Source: Dastarcus helophoroides (taxonomy: Eukaryota; Arthropoda; Insecta; Coleoptera; Bothrideridae). From it: DNA of 64,000 bases. Location of the stretch: the NCBI GenBank assembly GCA_028583605.1, contig CM053333.1, positions 14,302,638-14,366,637 on the forward strand, in the 5' to 3' direction. Of this stretch, positions 47,901-59,900 are shown one piece after another (the stretch's first letter is position 1; every line of letters begins with the position of its first letter). The notes below the pieces were generated by a model that did not search any database, was not told the origin of the DNA, and saw only the letters and a program-made list of their open reading frames with translations. The position numbers and the translations under genes are program-made.

Positions 47901-50900
47901 ATTTTACTGGCAAGTTTACACAATTTGTAAACACAATTTTCCTTCTCGTTAACAATAGCAAGACGTGAAGCAGAAAAACAATGAGACATGTCCGTAGGTC
48001 CAAGCCGAATTAATAACTACGCTTGTCTTTGTGAACGGTAAACGCTAAGTGATTACCAGCTGAATTAATAATAAATATTGAGAGGTTGGATGAAACAAAC
48101 AAGGGGCCCGGAAATTGTTGCAAGTGCAGAATTAATTGTATCGATTAACGCTCAGTTATTTCAAGGATACAATAGAAACCCTTATCTTTGTATTCGTGAA
48201 TTATTCCCCTGCCGGAACTGGAGTTACGCAAAGCTCAGCATAAAAAAATCTGCATGCATTCCTTTCATCGTTATCTTCATATGAACTTTATTGCAAATAA
48301 CGATGACAGTTGTTATTTAAGTTGTTTCGAACCACGAATCACTGAATGACCTTTACGTTGCGAATTTCAACAAAAAATAGATTCGGAATCAGAATTTTTA
48401 AACGTACGTCGCTTAAATGGGAAACTTTTACTTTTCATCTTTAGAAAAAATTTTAATTTATGTTAAAAGACCGACGAAGTTTGGTTTTGGCCAAAAAAGT
48501 TTCCGTAGAGGTTTCGGTTCCGCCCAAAATCGGCCGAAACTTCGACTCAACCGAAACTACCTTCAAGTCTAACTTAGAAATGGGTACTAGTGAAATCGGT
48601 ACCCTGTTACGGATCCGAACTCTGGGTCACCAACAAAAACTTTGCGAGTGGATTGAGCCTAAATAAAATATTTTGTTTATTAACAATTCTGTGCTTTCGA
48701 CTAAAAAATCCACATTTCCCCATGAATCTAGACGTTTTTTTTAAACTCGGAACTTTTCCGACTTCGATCTCCATAATTAGACAAAATGAAAATATGAAAA
48801 AGAAAAATTAAGGGGGTGGGAATGAAAATATGAAGAAGAAAAGTTGGGGGAGGGGGGATGAAAAAATGAAGAAAAAAAATTGGAGGGACCATGAAAATAC
48901 ATAAAAAAGAAAAATGAGGGGGATAAACAATGGGGGAAGGGGCAGGATATCCTTCTTCCGGGATTGGACCGTGTCAAAGAACTACTGAAAGTGTTCAGAC
49001 GTTTCGCCCACTATCATAGGGGGCTTCTTCAGGAACAAAGAAACAATAAATGAAAAATAAAATACAAGAAAATGTACAAAAATGAAAAAGGCCAATTTCA
49101 AAACATCAGAGCACGGTAACTCAGTATGTCCACCACACCAGAGGCGAAATTAAATTAAAATTTCTTCACCTTTTTTTATAAAATTTCAATTTCGAAGTTT
49201 AGATTTTTTTAGAATCTGCGCCTTTTAATCTCGATATCTCGACCTTAATCTCAAGATTTATTTCGTAATTTAGAGTTTAAAATTCTCAAAAAATTATATG
49301 CAACATAACTTTTTCTAATTTGGCAGATAAAATCAAAATTTTTGGAAAAACGGTAAAATTTCAAATTTAAACCAGGACCTTTGCCGAAAAAAATTAAACA
49401 GGAAATAAAAAGGAAAGCTAAGGTTTTTGAAAGTCTCGAGTTTTTTAATCGAAATTTTAGGAGGAACAATTAAAATCGCAAATTTATTTTTTAAAAATTC
49501 AAAAATTCTAGTTTCGCCCCGAAATTCTAATTTTCAGCCCAAAATGTCGACTTTCATCCTAAAACTTCGATGGTAATTTTCATATAAAAGACTAATATAA
49601 TTTCCAATTTTTATCTCAAAATTTGGAAATTTTTCTCGAAGTTTCGAAATATTTTCACTTCAGTACCGCAATTTCAGGTAATTTTAAATAAAAATTTTGA
49701 GACAAAGGAGCAAGGGCGGATCCAAACATTTTTGCTGAGGGGGGCACAAAGATCAGACAACTCGCCTCTGCAAAAGAGGACGAAAAGTATGAACTTTCTA
49801 AAAAAGTTTTCTAAATGTTAAATGTTTTTGCAATATTTACTTTTTGATAAAAGATTAAAAATTTGAAATTGTCAGTTTCAGAAAAAAGTATATAGATTCC
49901 TAAGAGAATTTGAAATTTTTCTCAAAATATGAATTTTTTCTCGAATTTTTAGTCAATTCAAAATTTCTAATTTTTAAAACTTTTTTTTTGAAATATGTCA
50001 ACATGTTTCCGAAATTTTTTTTCAATGATTTTTGAGCTTTTTCTTTAAGTGCTGATTATTATCCTAGAAAAATTTCAATTTTATCTCGAAATTTCGAATT
50101 ATTTCTCGGAATTTAGAAATTAAAATGTTCACTTTATTATCGCAATTTCAGGGACATCAAAAGTTTGCGTTTGAACATGAAAAATTCGTATTTGACGAAA
50201 AAATTTTGACTAAAAAAATTAAACAGTTTATCTCAAAATTTCGGGAAAAAGTGGAAACTCCGGGAAAAGTTCGAGATTTATAAAAAATTAAATGTTGACT
50301 GTGTCCTCAACATTTTCAATTTCATTTTATTTTTTTCCGAAAAGTTGAAAATTAATACTTTTAAGTGAGACGTAACCATCTGAAATTTGCTTATATCAAG
50401 AATAAGACAGAAAAAACAAGCAACTAAACAAATCTTGATTTTGAGTGTTTTCTAGAGATTCCAACTTTTTCCAAAAATTTCAAGTTTGAATTTATATAAA
50501 TAAAAATCAATTGCTACATGATCAAGATCATTATTTGAAACCGAACGTTCTCAAGTGATGACTTGGCTGATTTTTTTTGTGTTCATAATTGGCAGGACAA
50601 ATTTTACATTACAGACATTTTTTGGAAAATCCACCGTAATTCGGAAAAATGACGTGACGTCCAGTTTGACAGTTTTACTGTTGCATGTTTTCAAAACAAC
50701 AACAAATTCCAATATTTTGCCGAAAAAAATGGAGTTAAAAGCGATATTATGTGTTATCAGTGATCATATCTTTGGTGGATCTAAAACTGTAAAATTCATC
50801 AATTTGGTTTGTTGGAAAGACTGAATTGATAGTCAGTTTGTGGTTTATTTCTTTGGAAAAAATGCCACCTAATCCAGGCAATAAGCCGGGAAACAGATAA

Positions 50901-53900
50901 AAATAATGTAGTAAGTTAGGTTTTTAAAATTCTTTCTGCATTCGATTTCTGATGACCCAAGGATGATCATTCACTGCTACTAAGACGAAGTCGCTCGACT
51001 CTCGTTCGCCCCTTAATCTTGAAAACAACCTCCCAAATAGGGCGTTTCGCTAAAAAAACTCCTGAAATCGAGGAAAATTAACGGAGAGTGGCCCCGGAAA
51101 TGCATCCTAGGAGGTTATTTGGGTCGCTGATCACGAATACATGGTTGGTTTTCCCGGAAACTCGTTGCTTGTAGGTAGTAACATTTTTACTCGAAATGGT
51201 GATCTAGGGGTCGCTGATAAAGAATCCGAAAAACTCTTTTTCCGGCCGGAAAATCATGAAAAGTTTTTAATATCGTAGTGGGCTTCATGGAGTTTTGAGA
51301 CAACATGATGAACCTTTTTTTCGAAATTGCGTCTTTGGTTTTTTTTTTGGTCACGATCAAGAATTCAAGGCTTGCTTTTCCGAAAAACTCATTTTCCGGT
51401 CGGAAAATCAAATAAATTCCCCATTTTAAGTGTTTTGAGACAATGTAGTAAAATTTTTCCTCGAAACGGGGGCTTAGGGATTTTCGGGGTCGCTGATTAC
51501 GAATCCGAGATCTATTTTTCGGAAAAACTCATTTCCCGGTCGGAAAATCAAGAAAATTCCCCATTTTAAGTGTTTTGAGACAATGTAGTAAAATTTTTAC
51601 TCGAAACGGTATCCTAAGGGTTTTCGGGGTCGCTGATTAAAAATCTAAGGTGTTTTTTTAAAAAACTCATTTTCCGGTCAGAAAATTAAAAAAATTCGCC
51701 ATTTTAGGTGTCTTGGGGGTCTTCGAGGTTGCTGATTAAGAATCTGAGGTCTGCTTTTCCGAAAAACTCATTTTTCGGTCGGAAAATCAAAAAAAATTAG
51801 TCATTTTAATCTTCTTCAGGGATTTTGAAATAATACAACTAATTTTTTTCATATAATTATGTATGGTAGTGTTTTTGGGACGACGATAAAAAATTCTGAG
51901 TTCTGTTATTTCGGAAAAACCTTTCCATGATGGAAAAATCAGGACAATTTTGGCACACCGTTTGGAGTAAAAATTTTACTATATTGTCTCGAAACCCATA
52001 AAATGGGTTATTTTCTTGATTTTCCGACCGGAAAATGTGTTTTTCGGAAAAGCTAGCCTCGGATTCTTGATTAGTGACCCAAAAACCCCCCGAGACACAA
52101 TTTCGAAAAAAAGATTCATCATATTGTCTCAAAGCTCCAACAAGCTCACTAGGATATTAAAAAATTTTCATGATTTTCCGACCGGGAAATGAGTTTTGCG
52201 GAAAAACAGATTTAGTATTTTTCACCAGCGACCCCGAAAACCCCAAGGACACCGTTTCGAGTAAAAAATTTACTACATGAGTTTTCCGGGAAAACCAACC
52301 ACGGATTCGTGATCGGCGACCCAAATAACCTCACATGATGCATTTCCGAGACAATTTGCGTTAATTTTCCCAACTTTAGGAATTTCTTAGCGAAATGCTG
52401 TTGATTGTTTTTTAGGATTAAGGGGTGAAATAGGGCCGAGCGACTTCGTTTTAGTAGCAGTGAATGATCCTTGGGTTATCAGAAATCCAATGCAGAAAGA
52501 ATTTTGAAAATCTAACTTACTATATTATTTTTATCTACTTTAGCCTTTTGCCCAGCTTATTGCTTGGATTAACCAATGAGGCGTCGAAAGATCGGTCGGC
52601 GTACGCACAACGCAAGCCCTCTAACTAAAGCTGTCTGCTCTCTTCGTCAGTTTCGCTAACTCTACAGTCGAAGAGCGCAGACAGCATTTGGAGACAAATC
52701 GAATAAGAATTTTTCAGGCGCGATTTATTTTGACTCCGGAACAACGGATACAGTCTAGTTCGACTCGCTCAGTTGGAGCTCACGCACAAAAAATTTGGAA
52801 CGTCGACTGTCAAACGTCACAATTCGAATGAACATGATAACGAAGGCTTCCACGGCCAGAGTCAGTACAGGATATACTTCTTCCGAGATTGGACCGTGTC
52901 AAAGAACTGCTAAAAGTGTTCGATGTTTCGCCCACCATTGTAGGGGGCTTCTTCAGGAAGAACAGAAGAGTTTCGCCTCTGGTATGGTGGACATACAGAA
53001 TTACCGTGCTCTTCTGTCTAAACTTTTTTATCCTTTGTACCAATTTTCAATTCAGAAGAGCCTTTGGTATGGTGGGCATACTGAGTTACCGTGCTCTGAT
53101 GTTTTGAAATTGGCCTTTTCATTCTTTCATTTTTGCATATTCCCTTATAATTTCCTTTTTATTTATTGTTTCTTTTCTTTGTTCCTGAAGAAGCCGCCTA
53201 CGATGGTGGGCGAAACATCGAACACTTTTAGTAGTTCTTTGACACGGTCCAATCCCGGAAGAAGTATATTCTGTAAATTCGAATGAACGTTTGGCAATTA
53301 GATACGATCCAACAGGCGAATATGTCGCGAATGCAAGAACTGACTGACGGGACAAACAACGTAAGCCTAAATCTTTGAAGACTGAGACAAAATGAAAAAC
53401 AAACACATTTTTTTTGCTAAGCGAACTTCTCATTATCTTCATTAGTAAATTGCACTCGTGCGAAGACCGAAGAGGGGGGGGAGGTGCGAACGATTTTGGT
53501 TATGTACTATATTTTGTATATATTTTACATTAGTTTTTTATGCCAATGGTTTATGACGTTGAATGGGGCTCGCTATCGAATGTCGCACCAGGCCTTCGAA
53601 GGAGTTAGTCCGTTACTGGAAAGAAACTTCCACGGAAGTTGAAAATTTCTACCTTATGAAGGTAAAGAAGAAAATAAATGTTCGATGATGGTAAAGGAAA
53701 AACTAGCTACATACTTTAGCATGAAAATCTTGAAAACAGAAATAAAGCAGTCTTTTCGTTTAAGAGCTAATCGTACTGTAACTCTATATTTTCATAAATA
53801 AGCTGGTGTCTAAACTATAAAACTTAATGCAAAGTATAATCCGAAAATCTGGGATAATTTAAAAATGAATAGTTTAAAGTGAAAATTTAAGAGATAAAAC

Positions 53901-56900
53901 GTCATCAATAAAATCAATATGTCTAGAAAATAACAAAAATGGAGTTTTAAATACGTCTAGCAATTTACAGTTGTATATTTTACGTCCATGGACACATTGT
54001 TATCGACGATGTAATGAATAGATTAACATTTTTTATTTTTTTTAATATGCACATCAGCGATATTGGTTGTTAGTATAATGGCATTATTATCAGTTCAAAC
54101 TACTTTAAACTTCCTTTTGTTATCGTACTGTTTACTGAAACTGATGCATTTTAACAATCACTTTACCATATTTTAGCAAGAAAGCACACCCTATATATTT
54201 CTGTTCCTTCTGTATAATTATAAAATCCAGCATTTCGTTTAGATAACCAAGACCAAGGTGACCCCAATAACCGTAGCGATCCAACTAAGCACCAGAAGAG
54301 TTAAATATTGATTCGGATTCTCATCTAATAATCATTTGTTGCAAACCGGCAAAAATAATCGATATCACTAGCTTTTGGGTGAGAAAACGTCCTTTGAACG
54401 AAAGGCGGGAACAAGTTGGATATCACGGCGCTATTGGATAATCTGGTCCAAGGCTCGCACAAATCCGGACTTACTGCCTGGCTAATAACGTTTGCGCGCC
54501 TTGCATCTACCCGGAATCCGCACTCCGGAGCCGTTTCAGGCGCTGCCCAACACAAATCTTTTCCCCAATCTGGTAATTCGCGAACACATACGGCTTTATC
54601 GCAACACCCCTTTCTCTGGCCGAATCCGAGGAAAAGCGCCGAGAAATCCCTCGGTCGTAAATTAGGTAAAGTGGAAGACGTATTTGGCGATATGTGGCAG
54701 ATTAAAGGTGTCACGAAAACTATTTTTGGAGAGGAAGTTCTATAACGTAGGAATATACTGGCAGCTAAGAATAGTGTGGGCGTTTGTCTAAGTATATGGT
54801 GTCGACATGAGAAAAAATGCCTAGCAGCTGCTCTGACCAAGACGCTGTTAAGATGAACTCGTGAAAAAGCGTATCTAAATTTAAGGTTTAACTGTCAAAG
54901 AGATCAGAGTCATTTCAGTGGCGAAATCCTTCGACCATTAATTTCGAGAGTTATTTTAAACGGATAAATAAGACACCAAAACAAGGGAATGACGCACATA
55001 AAATTACCGAAAGTAAGTACGATCTTCAATGTGGGAGTAATATTTATGTCTGTAGTACACCACCACATTTACGAAACCCCGATTCCAAATTCCACCGCAG
55101 TAGTAGCTAATATCGAGCATGTGGAAGGACAAAGCTTATCGCAGAGGCAATTCGATGTTTACTTTTCCATGATACTACCGATAATCGAATATTGATGTAT
55201 AAATTCTCCAAATCAACTATACAATTATGTACATGTGAATATTGTTAAATGAAATAAGTCCTTTTGTGAGTAGATTGAAAGATCATACAAGTGAGTATAT
55301 AAATCAGGTCTTCTAAGAGGGCGGGGAAGAGGGGGTCTCCAACAGAGACTCACATCTGTAAGTTTGGAGACATTTTAACCCAGGGGTCAGATGCAGTTCT
55401 CGGCGTCCCTTTTATAAATTCCAAAGATTTGATTATGAACTTACAAATTCTAACAAATTTAGAAAATAGAAAGGAATACGAAAACGAATCTGCAGGTCTA
55501 ATATTGCAAGACAAATCTACAAATTCAATAGATTTGAAGTAAGACGCAGACGAATTTTCGAAAAAAGAAAAAATGATGAAACCAACAATTCAAGAGATTT
55601 AAACAAAAGCGCGCCTCAAAGAAAGAATCTAACGTATGGTCCAAGTATACACTTACTGAGATAGCCCTACTAATGCGAACAGAGACTAAATGCAAAACAA
55701 TTATTATTTACATTTTTATCGCTACCTCAGTAACCGTTGATATGCGACCTGATGCTTATTTGACTTGTTTTGTTCAGTTTTGAACCCCACCCCCTTCTTT
55801 TAATTATGGACGATTCCTCCCCAATCACCCTGTATAACTAGAGGAAGTTTGAAGAGATTTGAAAAAATTCGCAGACGAATCTGCAAATGATTAGATAAAC
55901 CTGCAAATCCAAAAAATTTGTAGTAAATTTAAGACCACTCTACACATAAAGAAGGCACAAATTCAGCAGATCCAGGCGACTCTACAAAGGAAGAACAAAT
56001 AGATGAACCAATAAATTTGGCAGATTTTAAGAAACATGCCTGGGAAAGAAAAAAAACGCAGATGAATTCATAAATGGTGGGGCTCTGAAGGTGAATGCAG
56101 ACGAACCTACAATCCAAGAACTTGTAAGAAGCAAATGTGTCTATATATTTTAAGTGCTTAAACGAATACACATACAAATCTGCAAATCTAAGATTCCCAC
56201 CATAAACTGGTCAAAAAATCCACAAAAGTTGAAGTAAGGCTAATGAACTAATGACAGGCTACAAAGAAAGAAGACACCAACTCAGGAAACTTAAAATAAA
56301 ACAGAGAACTCAATAAAAGAAAAAAGAATAGATGAAGTTATAAATTCAGAAGTTTTCAAGGAAAACGCAGGCGAATTCACATGGACATAGGCAGTTGTCG
56401 GAATTAGAAGGTGTAAGCAGGCGAATCTACAAATCCAGAAATTTGCAATCAACAAATAATGTGTCTATAAATTGTGCATCCTTGAAAGAATACGCAAACG
56501 GAAATGCAAATCTAAGATTTCCAGACCAAATGAATCAACAAATCCAGAAAAGTTGAAGTAAGACCAAGACGAATTTACAAAGGCACAAATTCAGGAAATT
56601 TGAAGATTCAGATGAATGTACAAGAGAACAAACAGTTGAACCTACAAATTCAGAAGATTTCAAAAAAGGCGCAAATGAATCACGAGGAAAGAAGACAGAG
56701 ATGAATTGTGGAGATTTAGAAATATATGCAAACAAACCTACAAATCGAGGAATTCGCAAGAAGCTGTTAAAATTTTGGATATCTAACAGAATACACAGAA
56801 GAATCACTAATTGTAAGCCTAAGATTCTAAGCTCAAGCTGATATACAAATCCACGAAAGTTAAAGTAAGACCAAGATGAGCCTACAAATAAAGATGGCTT

Positions 56901-59900
56901 ATTCAATAGACTGGAAGATATAGGCGGATCTGCTAAAGAAAAAACAATGAAACATACAAATTCAGAAAATTTCAAAAAAGCCCTAGTTGGATCTACAAGT
57001 AAAGAAGATAAAATTAAGGTATAAATCGTGGAGATTTGAAGATGTATGCAGATGAACCTATAAATTCGGGAGCAAGAAGCAAATGTATCTGTAAATTTTA
57101 GATATTTAAAAGAATACGCAGATGAATGTGCAAATCTAGGATTCCCGGCCAAAAGGAATCTAGAAATTCAGGAAACTTGAAGACAAAGATCCATTTAGAA
57201 AAAAAGAATACACAAATTCAGAAGATCTGAAGTAAGAAATATGCGAATCTACTACAGAAGAAAAAACAGATAAACTAACACATTCAGTAGTACGCAGGCG
57301 AATCCACAAGGAGAGAAAACAGAGATGATTATAAACATACACTATAACCATTTGCCTACACCTTCAAATCTAAAGAAGCAACTGTATTTATCAATTGTTG
57401 ATATTTAAAAGAATAGGCAGATGTACCTGCATATCTATGATTTCCACCCCTTACGGATCAAAGAATATGCAAATTTAAAATTTTTATCCAAACAGACAAA
57501 TCAAAGAAAGTTTAAGTAACACCAAGAGAAAGAACACGAACAAATCCAGTAAATTTGAAGTAAGACCAAGGCGAATTAATAAAGAAAGAAGAAGCAAATT
57601 CAATTCAAAAATTATTTAAGGAAAAATGACGTAAAGCAGATTCAATAGATTTAAAGAAAAATGCCGCTGAATAAACTAAGAAGAGATTCTAAAGCCTTAA
57701 AGAAGAATTAAATGAAGCCCCAAATGTTAGCGATTTAAAAGCAGAAAGCGAATCTGCTAAAATTCGCAGTAGAGATGAACCTACAAATTAGGAACATTTT
57801 GAAGTACAACAACTTGATAAGCAAAGAAACATAGGAATCTATCAATTCTGAAGATTCGAGTTTGAAAATTCAGGAGCTTAGAACGAAAAAAACCATTGAT
57901 ATACACATTAATGAGATTTAAAAAGAAGTTGAAACGAATCTGCAAATGCAAGCGCAACAGATAAAAAAACAAATTCAGGAAACTTTAAAAAATCGCAGAC
58001 AAATCTACAAAGAGAAGAAGCAGATGGTTCTAAAAATTAAGAAGATTCAAAGAAAAAAATCTTGAAAGGAACAAAGGAATATACAAATTCGGAAATTTAA
58101 AAGAAGATCAATCCACAAGTTCAGAAGAGTTGACGGCATATGAAGAATAATCTGAAGAAACCACCAATTCATGAGCTTAGAAGGCATAAGCAAAGGAATC
58201 TAATAATTTAATACATTTAAAAGAAAGCGTAGATTGGAAAAAATGTAGATACAACACGGAAAAAATAACGAATGTAAGAACCACTTGCAAGTTTTGGTGA
58301 TTTGGGAAAAGACACAGTTCGAATGAAAGATATTTAGAGAAAAAGAAAAAAGAAAGTACCTACAAACTCAAACCAATCTACATATTGAAAATTTAAAAAC
58401 AAATTTAGTAGTTTAACTACAAATTTGGAAGATTTAATGCGCAGATGAATCTGCAACTCCAGGGTTCCGGAGGACCTCACACATTTAAATCAAACAATAA
58501 TTTTGTCAATAACCAGGTCCAGGAGGTGCTTGCAAAGTGTCTCGCAGGTGATGTGTCACTGCCATCAACAAGAAGATTAACGAGTGGAGGATTTTTGACC
58601 TAGTGAGAGAGTTGAGTCTAAGAGACGCCTTCTGGATTTATATTGGGTTGCCTAAAACTTGATCTGCACATAGTCCCCCTTTGGGCCCATTGTGCTATCC
58701 CCGTAATTGAGGTGTCCTTGGTGCCATCCAATTTTATTGAGAAATTGAAAAACTCTTCTTGATTGCGTCTCTCTAAAACTGGCCACACTAGATCAGAAGT
58801 CCTCTAGCGTGGATTCTATAAATGGTGCTCAGGCATCACTCTTATCTGCATCTAAACACCTCTTATGTTTGGGTCGAGTATGATGGCCTGAAGGTGTTTA
58901 TTTAATTGTCAGTGATCTGTCCAAATCTCTACAAGTCTCCTGAAGTTATCACTTCTGAGTTCTAGGGATTATTTTGATTTTTCCCTACACAGGACTTCAT
59001 AATGCGTGTGTCTGTAAGTATGTTGTTATCTCTTATTATTCTAGACGTTTATGATGAATTTCTTCGTTGAGTAGTTCTTAGTGCTGATCTAGTCAAGGGA
59101 CTTTTTTGGTTTTCCGGTGAAATTGAATAGTTAAATAAATGACCAAGTACACTTCGATAAGATTACAACTCAGTGGACCCGGAATGAGGATCAAAGGGGG
59201 CTAATCTTAAATAACTCACCCAAAATATGATATCTAAAGAAGTGCTTTTTTTCAAGATGTGAAACTTTGATATTTGTTTTAAAAAGTATCACCTATAAAA
59301 CTTTTTGTACTTCTTCGAATTGAAATCTCTTCCACTCCTTTTTTAAAGATGATGTCTGAAAGAGTTAAGGTGGTTCTAGTTAATGTACGAAATTCAAAGA
59401 AGTACTTGACTTTGGGATGTAAAACTTTGAAAAGATGAATGCTATTTTTTAAGATGTGAGGCCCTATATAACTTATGGTACTCAAAGATTAAATCTTGAG
59501 TGTTATGCAATTTTGTTTTTTAAAGAACTAAAACCTAGATAACTTTGTACTTTCTTTTAAGAGATGTAATTTAAACTCACTATGGTACTGGTTTTGAGAA
59601 ATGAATTATAAAATCTTGAATTTAAGAAGTGAAATCCAGAGAAGTTGAAACCTGAATATCTTACGGTATTTATTTCTAAGAGGTGAACTTAATAGAAGTA
59701 CTTGTCTTCAAAATGTGAAGAAGTTCTGTTCCGGATAGATCATTGAAATTATTATTATGGGTAAAAGCTAAGCAAGAAAGACTTGACTTTAAGAAGTATG
59801 GAAAACTTAAGGATTCTCTTTTTCGGAGATGAAATTTATATAATTCAGCGTAGTTGTTATTAAGGCATGAAAACAAAAGAAATTGTATTTACTTAAGAGA

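Noticed and set aside
52795..53286. 163-codon plus-strand ORF
   Set aside because: It runs through the inverted pair of repeat B; the same peptide-like strings appear wherever the repeat occurs, on either strand.
56535..57152. 205-codon minus-strand ORF
   Set aside because: It spans units of the 300-330-bp tandem array and has repeat-like, low-information content.
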